A DNA stretch of 64,000 bases from Begonia masoniana (taxonomy: Eukaryota > Streptophyta > Magnoliopsida > Cucurbitales > Begoniaceae): NCBI GenBank assembly GCA_022432975.1, contig CM039506.1, positions 1,070,951 to 1,134,950 on the forward strand, in the 5' to 3' direction. Every line of letters begins with the position of its first letter. Position 1 is the first letter of the stretch. The notes under the pieces were generated by a model. That model had not been told where the DNA came from. It saw only the letters and a program-made list of their open reading frames with translations, and did not search any database. Made by a program: the position numbers and the translations under genes. This document shows positions 10,202 through 21,449 of the stretch, piece after piece.

Positions 10202-12981
10202 TGTAACGCCCTAAACCCGCCCCGGGCCCGGTGCGTCACTTTGCAAACAACTCTCGAATTTAAACGACGTTTAAAAGTAATTTAATAAAAATATTCGGCT
10301 CGGTTTTGTAAAATTCCCGGCTCGATGTTTGGGTTTTTCGAACCCTCAAATTTTGTTGGAAAACGTGCCAAAATATGTTTAAAATATGTCGGAAAAAGTC
10401 GGGTTAAAACTGGTTTGAAATAAGCGTCAAAATGTTAAAAATTGAAGTATGAACAGTAAAGTGTCGACACTATGAACAGTAGGTGTCAACACTTTAAAAC
10501 AGTTTTGCTCTCTGGTCCCTTTTCTTTGCAAAAGGTGTCGACACCTTGTATTTGGTGTCGACACTTTTGCAACTCTGTGAACAGTAAGTGTCGACACCTT
10601 GTCTTTGGTGTCGACACTTTTACAACAGGATGAACAGTACATGTCGACACCTGCATGCAAATTTGTTTTTCCACTTTTCCTTAAGCTAAACTTCTCCAAA
10701 ACCCATGAAATTTTAACCACATACTCCCGACACCTAAATCTTCAAATCCCGTAAATTTTATAGAAAATCGACTTTAAATGATTAAATAAAAAAATAGCGA
10801 ACATAACCCGACGTTAAATAGTTTAAAACCAAAACGGGCAATATAACGCCTAAAACTTTAAATACCCAAAACCTGAAAATTTAACCCAAAAATATACCAT
10901 TTCAATCCCCAAACGCTAACAACCATTACGAAAATAGTTTCAACCAAAACGACACACAAAATAAAATCATTTACATCGAAACCGTACAACCGGTACTAAA
11001 ACAGTTATAACAACCCGTTCACCCTTGGTTCTACCTTACTCCCAACATTCAAAACATTACAAACACTAAACAACCATCTATCAAAATGTTCACCTCCCAC
11101 ATTACCCGACGAACAGTGGTCCAGACGCCCTGACAATGACCCGCACCGGCGGACTCCGTACTCCTCCGACTGCGGCCTAATCCTGAGCTGTCTCATCAAC
11201 CTCACCTGTATAAAACTCGTCACCTACACCACAGAACACACAAAAAGGTAAGCCTAACGCTTAGCAAGTAGGGAATAATGCACAACGACACGCTAAATGC
11301 TCGACTCAATCCTAACATGCAGTTTCTACACACTCAGTTGCTTTCTTTTCGTTTCAATTGCATTTTTATCTTTCACTTCCGTGTGAATCAAGTAGGCACA
11401 CACCCCCACACAGTCCAGGACGGCCACACCTTGACCCACGGAGCTAGACCGGAGGCACACGTCCCAACACAGTCCAAGACGGCCAACCGAATCTCCTCCA
11501 ATCGATCGTAGAATCCTCCGTGCACTTCAAGCACGGGTGCACTTCAAGCACCAACCCCATTGTGCACTTCAAGCACGAATAGGTCGAGGAATTCATACTC
11601 ACGACTCATTACGTACATTAGAATCCCCCAATCGATCGTAGAATCCTCCGTGCACTTCAATCACGGGTGCACTTCAAGCACCAACCCCATTGTGCACTTC
11701 AAGCACGAATAGGTCGAGAAATTCATACTCACGACCACGTTGCAAATCTTTTCTTATCTTTCATTTCATTCTCACCGCTCAAGAATGCAAAACACGTAAT
11801 TTCGTAGTTTAGAAAACCATGATGCGTGACACACGATGCATGACACAAAGCAAAACATAGCAACAATCAAACAATCCCTACCGTTCTATGGTGTAGGCCC
11901 GAAGGCAACAAACACGCACTCCACTACTTACCTGGTGGCTGCTCGATACTTCCTTGTTCACACCGTCCAACAAAATCAAACGTTTGATCACCTAACCAAT
12001 ACAGAAATTCACTTAGTAACAACCTAAATAAATTATAAGGATTTTCTAATTAAACTAAGCACACATTTCCTCCTAAACTCACAACTTAACTCCAAACCCG
12101 ATTTTTACACCAAAATTGACCGTCCAACTTCAAACGGTCGTAACTCTCTCGTTTTTCAACGGATTTCGACGTGCCACCCCATTACGGAAACCTCTACACG
12201 TCTACTATCCATTTAAGCACTCAATTCAACCAAACAAACACTTTGGTCAGCCCGAAATTCCCAAAGACAGAATCGGGTATATGGTGTTCTTCAACCTATT
12301 TTGTGTAACACTCTTTCAATCTTCCATCTAATCCCTCTAACAACCTAAATCACTCCATTCAACAACTAAACTACCAAAATAGGAAGGAAATATAACATCT
12401 AAACTCAATTTTTCGGACTTCACCAATTAGGGTTTCCAAACCCTATGCAAACTCTCACCAAACACCCTAAAAACCTCAACAAATCAACCCTTAATGTATG
12501 CAATTGAAAACCCACATGATTTTACCTTGAAAGCACCTTGGAAAATTGAAGAAAAGAAAGGGCAAGAAGTAGCTATGGAGGATGCCAAGCTTGGACGAAA
12601 ATCGTGGAGAAGAAGATGGAAGGAAAAGAAGGAAACCAAACCCTTAAATTCTCCATTTTTCTCTCTTTTGAATTTTTCCACAACATTCTTCTTAATTACA
12701 AAAACTAACCACTTTTCTTTGGTCTAAAGTTTTCCAACGTGAATCACTCATCGAAGCACCACTTTAATCTCTCCTTTCCATTATTTTATTTCATCATTTT
12801 TCATACCATTAATGCTTAAAACAATCCTATTGGTTGTTTGACTTTTCAAACCCTTTGGTTTGAATTGTCAAACCACTTCATTTTCTCTTCTCAACCTATC
12901 CCTTCTAAACCCCTCACAAAGCACTCTCATACCTCACTAACTTAGGTCTAAACACGTAGTCAAAATTTTCCGGGTGTTGCA
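10202..12981 (-). repeat. Element 1, left (3') LTR
   Basis: Bounded by TGTAACGCC at 10202 and GGGTGTTGCA at 12981. It contains a palindromic GTGTCGACAC array (10457-10652) and two copies of an approximately 131-bp block carrying GTGCACTTCAAGCAC (about 11499-11750). The family-wide block GGTGTAGGCCCGAAGGCA lies near 11890. A reverse-strand CAG/GTAAGTAG donor-like site ends at 11931 and a matching acceptor-like site lies at 11224. Confidence 0.93.
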
Positions 12982-15900
12982 ATCCACCCTCCTTACAAAA
13001 ATTTTGTCCTCAAAATTTGCGTACCTGAAGAGCTCAGGATAGCGCTCCATCATGTCCTGTTGACGCTCCCACGTTGCCTCCTCAACGTTGTGGTTGCGCC
13101 ACAGCACCTTCACCAGTGGAATGTCCTTGTTGCGCAACTTCTTCACTGCATAATCTAAAATTTCCACCGGCTTCTCTTCGTAGGACAATGTAGGCTGCAC
13201 TTCGATCTCCTGCTGTACCACCACGTGCGATGGATCCCTTAAACACTTCCGAAGCATCGACACATGGAATACATTATGCACTCCCTCCATCGAAGCTGGC
13301 AATTCCAACTGATATGCTGTCTTCCCCACATGCTTCACAATAGGGAATGGACCAACAAATCTCGGGTTCAACTTACCTCGCTTCCCGAATCTCATCACAC
13401 CCTTAAACGGCGATATTTTCAAGAACACCTCATCTCCTACCTCAAATTCCAACTCTCGTCTTCTACCATCTGCATAACTCTTTTGTCTGCTCTGAGCTGT
13501 CAAAATACGCTGTCGAATGAACTGAATTTTATCCGTAGTTTGCTGAACAATCTCCGGGCCAATTAAGCTAGATTCTCCGACCTCGTCCCAATAAAGAGGC
13601 GATCTGCACTTTCTTCCATAAAGAGCCTCGTATGGAGCCATTCCAATAGTATCTTGATAACTATTGTTATATGAGAACTCCACCAAAGGTAAATACCTAC
13701 TCCAGGAACCTTGAAACTCCAACACACACGCTCGGAGCATATCCTCAAGAGTCTGAATAGTACGCTCAGATTGTCCGTCCGTCTGAGGATGAAAAGCAGT
13801 GCTGAAATTCAACCGAGTCCCCATCGTCTTGTGCAGACTCTGCCAAAATTTTGAAGTGAATCTCGGGTCCCTGTCTGATACAATCGAAGTTGGCACACCA
13901 TGTAATCTCAAAATCTCTTGAATATAAAGTTCAGCAAATCGATCCATACCATAAGTCATCTTTACCGGCAGAAAGTGGGCTGACTTTGTTAAACGGTCAA
14001 CAATCACCCATATGCCATCAAATCCCTTCGTCGTTCTAGGCAATCCAACAACGAAGTCCATTGAAATCTGGTCCCACTTCCACTCTGGAACCGGTAAAGG
14101 CTGTAACCTCCCAGCAGGCCTCTGATGCTCTGCCTTCACCTGCTGACAGATCAAACATGTTTCCACGAATTCAGCCACTGACTTCTTCATACCAGGCCAC
14201 CAATAATGCTGTTTGAGATCTCTGTACATCTTGGTGCTCCCGGGGTGAACAGAAAACTTCGACGAATGAGCTTCAACTAAAATTTCTTTCCGAAGCTGCT
14301 CATTGCTCGGAACGTACCATCGATTACGGAACTTCAAAATACCATCATCCGAATAACTGAACTCCGTCCTATCGTCAGACACCATACTCAGCTTAAATTT
14401 ATTACACTCCGAATCTCCCTGCTGAGCTTCTCTAATTTTCTCCAAAATGGTAGGCTTCAGAGAAAAATCTGATAACACGGCAGTCACGTTCGAAATCAAC
14501 TCTAAATCAAATCTCTGAAACTCCGTGTTCAACTCTCTAAACATCTCCACTTCCATAGCTGACACGGAAGTTGATACTCGGCTTAAGGCATCTGCAACTA
14601 CATTGGCCTTCCCGGGGTGGTATTTAATTTCCAAATCATAATCCTTTACGAGCTCTAACCACCGCCGCTGCCTCATGTTCAGCTCCTTCTGGGTGAAAAT
14701 ATACTTCAGACTTTTGTGATCTGAATATACTTCACATTGCTGACCATATAAATAATGCCGCCAAATTTTCAAAGCAAACACCACAGCGGCTAACTCCAGG
14801 TCGTGGGTTGGATAATTCTTTTCGTAAGGCTTCAGCTGTCTAGAAGCATATGCTATCACCTTATTATTCTGCATAAGCACGCAACCCAGACCTATCCGAG
14901 AGGCATCGCAATAAATACAGAACTTATCCTCGGCTACAGGCAACGTCAAAACTAGAGCTGTAGTTAATTTCTGCTTTAATGTCTGAAAGCTTAACTCACA
15001 TTCTTCAGACCATTCATACTTCACATCCTTTCGTGTCAGACGAGTCATAGGTGCTGCTATTTTAGAAAACCCTTCAATGAATCTTCTGTAATAGCCGGCT
15101 AATCCCAGAAAACTTCGAATCTCGCTGACATTCTTCGGTTGAGGCCATTCATTAATCGATTGAATCTTGGCCGGATCCACCGATATTCCACCACTCGAAA
15201 TTACGTGACCAAGAAAATGCACCTCCGTCAACCAAAACGCACATTTCGAAAATTTGGCATATAACTGATGCCGCTTTAGAAGCTCCAGAACAAGCCTTAA
15301 ATGTTCCTTATGCTCCTCTTCATCCTTTGAATAAATCAAAATATCATCGATAAACACAATTACAAATCTATCGAGATATTCCTTGAACACCCTATTCATC
15401 AGGTCCATAAAAGCAGCTGGAGCGTTCGTCAAACCAAACGACATAACCAGGAACTCATAATGTCCATACCGAGTCCTGAAAGCCGTCTTCGGGATATCCT
15501 GTGATCTGACCTTCAATTGGTAATACCCCGATCTCAAATCAATCTTAGAAAATATTCTGGCTTCTTGCAACTGGTCAAACAAATCATCTATTCTTGGCAA
15601 TGGGTACTTGTTTTTCACCGTTAACTTGTTCAATTCTCGGTAGTCAATACACATTCGAAGCGACCCGTCCTTCTTCTTAACAAATAATACGGGCGCTCCC
15701 CAAGGCGAGAAACTAGGGCGTATAAAGCCCTTGTCAACTAGTTCCTCTAACTGCTTTTTCAATTCTTTCAATTCAGGAGGAGCCAACCTGTAAGGATTCT
15801 TCGACACAGGCTCAGCTCCAGGATACGTATCAATAACAAACTCGATTTCCCGGTCCGGAGGTAGACCAGGCAAATCATCCAAGAACACCTCGGGAAATTC

Positions 15901-17529
15901 ACAAACGACTAAAACATCCTGAGGTTTCACTTCTACCAATGAATGAACATCTACAACAGTTGCAAGAAAACAAATACACTCACCCTTAGCAGATTCCTGA
16001 GCATCGAGCGAAGCCATAACTGAAAGCGTCTGAACACTCCTCAACGATTGCAAGGAAAGCTTCTCGCCATCCGGAGGATTAAAGTTAACAGTCCCTGTTC
16101 TGCAATCAATGGTGGCATGGTGACGGAATAACCAATCCATACCGAGTATGACATCATACCCGGTAATCCCCATGACTATCAAATCAGCAGGCAGTTGCTT
16201 CCTTCCCACTGATATCAAACTATTCAATACTATCTGTTCTGAATGCAGACATTCACCCGAAGGTAACTTCACATCATAAAAACATTCAGCCGGACTCACT
16301 TTCATGTTCACTTTCACCACAAATGCCGTTGCCACAAAAGAATGAGAAGCACCTGAGTCTATCAAAGTAAAAGCAGGCACCGAATTAACAAACACAGTAC
16401 CTGAGATAACAGCAGGACGGTCTTCACTGTCGGGCTCGATCATAGCGAAAATTCGAGGCATAGCTTTCACTGGTTCTTTCTTCGCTGCCAAGCAATCTCT
16501 CGCCATGTGACCCGGCTTGTTGCAATTAAAACATCGAATAACTTTCGGCTTCGGGCAGTTTCGAAACATGTGACCAGACTCAAAGAAATTGTAACATTTT
16601 CCTTCGTACTGTCCGCACTCTCCTGGATGTGACTTTAAACATTTCGGACACCGTGGAAACAACTTTCCTTGTTGTGGTTGCTGCTGAGGCCTCTTACCAC
16701 CTATTTGATCTTTCATAGTTCCTCCCGGTCGTTTCGTACCTTGAAATTGCGAAGAGGATCCGCCTTTGCTAAACTGTACGGTAATATCCTTGAACATTCT
16801 CTTAGGAGCTTCAGCAGGTTTAAGGATCTTCCCGGCAGTTTTCTCTACTTCTAAAGCCTTGGCCGTCACACGGGTAAATGGTATCCCGTCGATCCCAAAA
16901 GTCGTCACTAGCATTTCAATCTCCGGCTTTAAACCTTGTACAAACTGAAAAATTTTATCTTCCTCACTATTGACCATACGGCCGGAAAACTTGGATAATG
17001 TTTCGAACTGCTGAATATAATCCCTAACGGATCCAGTCTGTTTCAAAGCCATGAATTCCAATCGCTTTTCTGCTCGGGCTGTTCGGTTGTAGTATTTCTC
17101 ATAAAATATTTCTTTGAAATCTTCCCAACTCATGCTCTGAGTATCGGTCGTAGCTTTCACTGTTCCCCACCAGCTTTTGGCACTATCAGATAGGTGGAAT
17201 GTCGCACACTTAACCTTGTTTTCTTCCTCCAACTCGGCCACACCAAACATTTCTTCAATTGTACAAATCCAATTTTCAGCTGCTATTGGATTAGTCAGAC
17301 TTCCTTCAAAGGCAGGGGGCTTTAACCGTCTAAATCTATCTCCGCTAGAGCCAGCTCCAGAGCTGGACCCCGCTCCAAGGCCTCCCTGTAGTCCTTGATT
17401 CATAAAAACACCGAGCAGTTGAGCTTGCATGGTTAACAGATCCCTGAGTTGTTTGTTAGGGTCCTCAGGTGGTTCGGGCTCATTCCGGGGTCGTCCGTGT
17501 TGTCTTGGCTCTCCTGGGTTTCTAGGCAT
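12937..17529 (-). CDS. Gag-Pol polyprotein of element 1 (intact, 1530 residues)
   Basis: A single uninterrupted frame starts at [12 protein letters not shown]. Approximate domains: Gag about 75-215; CCHC knuckles near 310-346; aspartic protease with DSGA at 391; reverse transcriptase with FIDD near 722; RNase H starting CIYCDAS near 869; integrase with an HHCC zinc site about 1088-1130 and DDE residues near 1178, 1220 and 1253; a GPF module near 1393; a chromodomain-like tail 1445-1500 ([16 protein letters not shown]). The protein would make and integrate the element's cDNA, with the tail guiding it to chromatin. The first knuckle reads [14 protein letters not shown], with Phe where the second Cys is expected; the next, [14 protein letters not shown], is canonical. 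The last 15 codons lie inside the 3' LTR and run through the polypurine tract. Gag and Pol share one frame, so no frameshift signal is needed. The element may still be active. Confidence 0.96.
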   Translation of the reverse strand: MPRNPGEPRQHGRPRNEPEPPEDPNKQLRDLLTMQAQLLGVFMNQGLQGGLGAGSSSGAGSSGDRFRRLKPPAFEGSLTNPIAAENWICTIEEMFGVAELEEENKVKCATFHLSDSAKSWWGTVKATTDTQSMSWEDFKEIFYEKYYNRTARAEKRLEFMALKQTGSVRDYIQQFETLSKFSGRMVNSEEDKIFQFVQGLKPEIEMLVTTFGIDGIPFTRVTAKALEVEKTAGKILKPAEAPKRMFKDITVQFSKGGSSSQFQGTKRPGGTMKDQIGGKRPQQQPQQGKLFPRCPKCLKSHPGECGQYEGKCYNFFESGHMFRNCPKPKVIRCFNCNKPGHMARDCLAAKKEPVKAMPRIFAMIEPDSEDRPAVISGTVFVNSVPAFTLIDSGASHSFVATAFVVKVNMKVSPAECFYDVKLPSGECLHSEQIVLNSLISVGRKQLPADLIVMGITGYDVILGMDWLFRHHATIDCRTGTVNFNPPDGEKLSLQSLRSVQTLSVMASLDAQESAKGECICFLATVVDVHSLVEVKPQDVLVVCEFPEVFLDDLPGLPPDREIEFVIDTYPGAEPVSKNPYRLAPPELKELKKQLEELVDKGFIRPSFSPWGAPVLFVKKKDGSLRMCIDYRELNKLTVKNKYPLPRIDDLFDQLQEARIFSKIDLRSGYYQLKVRSQDIPKTAFRTRYGHYEFLVMSFGLTNAPAAFMDLMNRVFKEYLDRFVIVFIDDILIYSKDEEEHKEHLRLVLELLKRHQLYAKFSKCAFWLTEVHFLGHVISSGGISVDPAKIQSINEWPQPKNVSEIRSFLGLAGYYRRFIEGFSKIAAPMTRLTRKDVKYEWSEECELSFQTLKQKLTTALVLTLPVAEDKFCIYCDASRIGLGCVLMQNNKVIAYASRQLKPYEKNYPTHDLELAAVVFALKIWRHYLYGQQCEVYSDHKSLKYIFTQKELNMRQRRWLELVKDYDLEIKYHPGKANVVADALSRVSTSVSAMEVEMFRELNTEFQRFDLELISNVTAVLSDFSLKPTILEKIREAQQGDSECNKFKLSMVSDDRTEFSYSDDGILKFRNRWYVPSNEQLRKEILVEAHSSKFSVHPGSTKMYRDLKQHYWWPGMKKSVAEFVETCLICQQVKAEHQRPAGRLQPLPVPEWKWDQISMDFVVGLPRTTKGFDGIWVIVDRLTKSAHFLPVKMTYGMDRFAELYIQEILRLHGVPTSIVSDRDPRFTSKFWQSLHKTMGTRLNFSTAFHPQTDGQSERTIQTLEDMLRACVLEFQGSWSRYLPLVEFSYNNSYQDTIGMAPYEALYGRKCRSPLYWDEVGESSLIGPEIVQQTTDKIQFIRQRILTAQSRQKSYADGRRRELEFEVGDEVFLKISPFKGVMRFGKRGKLNPRFVGPFPIVKHVGKTAYQLELPASMEGVHNVFHVSMLRKCLRDPSHVVVQQEIEVQPTLSYEEKPVEILDYAVKKLRNKDIPLVKVLWRNHNVEEATWERQQDMMERYPELFRYANFEDKIFVRRVDCNTRKILTTCLDLS
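12982..12995 (-). other. Element 1 polypurine tract
   Basis: On the minus strand this reads TAAGGAGGGTGGAT, immediately before the LTR start TGCAACACCC. It is the expected plus-strand priming site. Confidence 0.85.
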
Positions 17530-17676
17530 TTTCTTATGCTAGTCCTGTAAAAGGTTAGAAAATCTAATCTTAGAAAAAGAACTAACTAAAGTTTAAAGAA
17601 ATACTTACAGTCGGTGAAGCACGTTGTACGGCGGCCGGTATTGTCGGGTAATCCTTTGAACGACTCGACCACTAAC

Positions 17677-17688
17677 GCTCTGATACCA
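17677..17688 (-). other. Element 1 primer binding site (initiator Met tRNA)
   Basis: On the minus strand this reads TGGTATCAGAGC, four bases inside the 5' LTR boundary at 17693. Confidence 0.93.
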
Positions 17689-17692
17689 TATT

Positions 17693-20517
17693 TGTAACGC
17701 CCTAAACCCGCCCCGGGCCCGGTGCGTCACTTTGCAAACAACTCTCGAATTTAAACGACGTTTAAAAGTAATTTAATAAAAATATTCGGCTCGGTTTTGT
17801 AAAATTCCCGGCTCGATGTTCGGGTTTTTCGAACCCTCAAATTTTGTTAGAAAACGTGCCAAAATATGTTTAAAATATGTCGGAAAAAGTCGGGTTAAAA
17901 CTGGTTTGAAATAAGCGTCAAAATGTTAAAAATTGAAGTATGAACAGTAAAGTGTCGACACTATGAACAGTAGGTGTCAACACTTTAAAACAGTTTTGCT
18001 CTCTGGTCCCTTTTCTTTGCAAAAGGTGTCGACACCTTGTATTTGGTGTCGACACTTTTGCAACTCTGTGAACAGTAAGTGTCGACACCTTGTCTTTGGT
18101 GTCGACACTTTTGCAACTCTGTGAACAGTAAGTGTCGACACCTTGTCTTTGGTGTCGACACTTTTACAACAGGATGAACAGTACATGTCGACACCTGCAT
18201 GCAAATTTGTTTTTTCCACTTTTCCTTAAGCTAAACTTCTCCAAAACCCATGAAATTTTAACCACATACTCCCGACACCTAAATCTTCAAATCCCGTAAA
18301 TTTTATAGAAAACCGACTTCAAATGATTAAATAAAAAAATAGCGAACATAACCCGACGTTAAATAGTTTAAAACCAAAACAGGCAATATAACGCCTAAAA
18401 CTTTAAATACCCAAAACCTGAAAATTTAACCCAAAAATATACCATTTCAATCCCCAAACGCTAACAACCATTACGAAAATAGTTTCAACCAAAACGACAC
18501 ACAAAATAAAATCATTTACATCGAAACCGTACAACCGGTACTAAAACAGTTATACAACCCGTTCACCCTTGGTTCTACCTTACTCCCAACATTCAAAACA
18601 TTACAAACACTAAACAACCATCTATCAAAATGTTCACCTCCCACATTACCCGACGAACAGTGGTCAGACGCCTGACAATGACCCGCACCGGCGGACTCCG
18701 TACTCCTCCGACTGCGGCCTAATCCTGAGCTGTCTCATCAACCTCACCTATATAAACTCGTCACCTACACCACAGAACACACAAAAAGGTAGCCTAACGC
18801 TTAGCAAGTAGGGAATAATGCACAACGACAACGCTAAATGCTCGACGCAATCCTAACATGCAGTTTCTACACACTCAGTTGCTTCTTTCGTTTCAATTGC
18901 ATTTTTATCTTTCACTTCCGTGTGAATCAAGTAGGCACACGCCCCCACACAGTCCAGGACGGCCACACCTTGACCCACGGAGCTAGACCGGAGGCACACT
19001 CCCAACACAGTCCAAGACGGCCAACCGAATCTCCTCCAATCGATCGTAGAATCCTCCGTGCACTTCAAGCACGGGTGCACTTCAAGCACCAACCCCATTG
19101 TGCACTTCAAGCACGAATAGGTCGAGGAATTCATACTCACGACTCATTACGTACATTAGAATCCCCCAATCGTCGTAGAATCCTCCGTGCACTTCAAGCA
19201 CGGGTGCACTTCAAGCACCAACCCCATTGTGCACTTCAAGCACGAATAGGTCGAGAAATTCATACTCACGACCACGTTGCAAATCTTTTCTTATCTTTCA
19301 TTTCATTCTCACCGCTCAAGAATGCAAAACACGTAATTTCGTAGTTTAGAAAACCATGATGCGTGACACACGATGCATGACACAAAGCAAAACATAGCAA
19401 CAATCAAACAATCCCTACCGTTCTATGGTGTAGGCCCGAAGGCAACAAACACGCACTCCACTACTTACCTGGTGGCTGCTCGATACTTCCTTGTTCACAC
19501 CGTGCAACAAAATCAAACGTTCGATCACCTAACCAATACAGAAATTCACTTAGTAACAACCTAAATAAATTATAAGGATTTTCTAATTAAACTAAGCACA
19601 CATTTCCTCCTAAACTCACAACTTAACTCCAAACCCGATTTTTACACCAAAATTGACCGTCCAACTTCAAACGGTCGTAACTCTCTCGTTTTTCAACGGA
19701 TTTCGACGTGCCACCCCATTACGGAAACCTCTACACGTCTACTATCCATTTAAGCACTCAATTCAACCAAAACAACACTTTGGTCAGCCTGAAATTCCCA
19801 AAGACAGAATCGGGTATAGGGTGTTCTTCAACCTATTTTGTGTAACACTCTTTCAATCTTCCATCTAATCCCTCTAACAACCTAAATCACTCCATTCAAC
19901 AACTAAACTACCAAAATAGGAAAGGAAATATAACATCTAAACTCAATTTTTCGGACTTCACCAATTAGGGTTTCCAAACCCTATGCAAACTCTCACCAAA
20001 CACCCTAAAAACCTCAACAAATCAACCCTTAATGTATGCAATTGAAAACCCACATGATTTTACCTTGAAAGCACCTTGGAAAATTGAAGAAAAGAAAGGG
20101 TAAGAAGCAGCTATGGAGGACGCCAAGCTTGGATGAAAATCGTGGAGAAGAAGATGGAAGGAAAAGAAGGAAACCAAACCCATAAATTCTCCATTTTTCT
20201 CTCTTTTGAATTTTCCACAACATTCTTCTTAATTACAAAAACTAACCACTTTTCTTTGGTCTAAAGTTTTCCAACGTGAATCACTCATCGAAGCACCACT
20301 TTAATCTCTCCTTTCCATTATTTTATTTCATCATTTTCATACCATTAATGCTTAAAACAATCCTATTGGTTGTTTGACTTTTCAAACCCTTTGGTTTGAA
20401 TTGTCAAACCACTTCATTTTCTCTTCTCAACCTATCCCTTCTAAACCCCTCACAAAGCACTCTCATACCTCACTAACTTAGGTCTAAACACGTAGTCAAA
20501 ATTTTCCGGGTGTTACA
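17693..20517 (-). repeat. Element 1, right (5') LTR
   Basis: Near-identical to the left LTR but about 45 bp longer, mostly because it carries one extra 53-bp unit of the GTGTCGACAC array (about 18060-18170). It ends GGGTGTTACA at 20517. Donor-like CAG/GTAAGTAG ends at 19468 and acceptor-like TGGTGTAG lies near 18766 (both minus strand). Reading frames inside it are LTR shadows. Confidence 0.93.
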
Positions 20518-21189
20518 AATTGAATTGTATATTTCTTATTTTTAAGAAATATGGAAATGAAGAAATTTGAAAACGACAATTTTCATTAAATTGAGCATAT
20601 TGATTTTAATTATCAATTGCATGAGTGAGTTGATTTGCATCGTTTTAAACATGGATATCATTGTTTTATAACTGTTTTAAAGCATGCATTTAGGTAGGAG
20701 GAAGTTGGAAGCCGTGGTAACATAATAACCCATTGGACTGGGCTTGCCTCTTCACGATGAAGGAAGTTGAAAGCCGTGGTAGCATAAGAACCCATTGGGT
20801 TGGACTTGACTCTTCATGTGTAATGAATATGACTATAAAAATGATTGAGAGTCCTTACGCGAAGCGTCCTCCTTGGATTGAAAATTCCTAAATCTCGAGA
20901 AGAATAAGACAAAAGGAGTTCTACAGCCCTACTGGAGAAAGCCCAAGAAACTGTAGTGGTGGATTACGGTCATATGAGTCAGTTTAGAGTAGATTGTATT
21001 TTTTCATTTAAATTTGAATGTTTAAAAATGACATTGGATGTTTTGAGAAAAGTTGTTTTAAATGTGCATATACATATGCTTAGTTATACTATTTGTGGAG
21101 AAGAATGATTTTAAACGGTGTACATTAAATAATGCAGCTTTTCTTTGAAAGTGCATCTATATTGCTTAATCATTGAAATTAGTTTAAAC
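20518..21189 (+). repeat. Partial duplication block B (flank copy)
   Basis: The block begins with the target-site duplication AATTG of element 1 and matches 24276-24950 closely, and from 20855 also matches 3124 onward. It stops near 21189 just inside the first 209-bp repeat. There it joins a copy of the element 1 gag start at a short shared GGTTA. It contains paired GAAG..GAAAGCCGTGGTA segments at 20700-20790 but no gene. Confidence 0.8.
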
Positions 21190-21449
21190 GGTTACCCGAT
21201 CCCTGAGTTGTTCTGTTATGGTCCTCAGGTGGTCGGCTCATTCGGGGTCGTAAGTGTTGTTCTTGGCTCTCCTGGTTTTCTAGGCCATGTTCTATGCTAG
21301 TCCTGTAAAAGGTTAGAAAATCTAATCTTAGAAAAAGAACTAACTAAGTTTAAAGAAATACTTACAGTCGGTGAAGCACTTTGTACGGCGGCCGGTATTG
21401 TCGGGTAATCCTTTGAACGACTCGACCACTAACGCTCTGATACCATATT
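21190..21449 (-). pseudogene. Duplicated element 1 leader and gag start
   Basis: This matches about 17437-17692: the N-terminal gag codons, the untranslated leader and the primer binding site next to the LTR. The copy has several one-base losses relative to element 1, breaking the gag frame. It shows that a tandem duplication of about 3.75 kb took in the 5' end of element 1 and its flank. Confidence 0.85.

Larger units (their letters stand above)
10202..20517 (-). mobile_element. Element 1: complete Ty3/gypsy chromovirus, Tekay/Del-like
   Basis: The 10.3-kb element lies on the minus strand, with LTRs at 10202-12981 and 17693-20517. It is flanked by perfect 5-bp target-site duplications AATTG (10197-10201 and 20518-20522). 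Internal landmarks are a PBS for initiator Met tRNA beside the right (5') LTR, one uninterrupted gag-pol frame, and a polypurine tract beside the left (3') LTR. Long LTRs, a Gag-PR-RT-RNaseH-INT order and a chromodomain-like C-terminus point to the Tekay/Del clade. The LTRs differ only at scattered positions plus one 53-bp repeat unit, so insertion looks recent. Confidence 0.95.

Noticed and set aside
18838..19344. 168-codon frame and similar frames in LTRs (1941-2503, 11278-11511, 22837-23031)
   Set aside because: They lie in non-coding LTR repeats, differ between near-identical LTR copies because of indels, and match no family.
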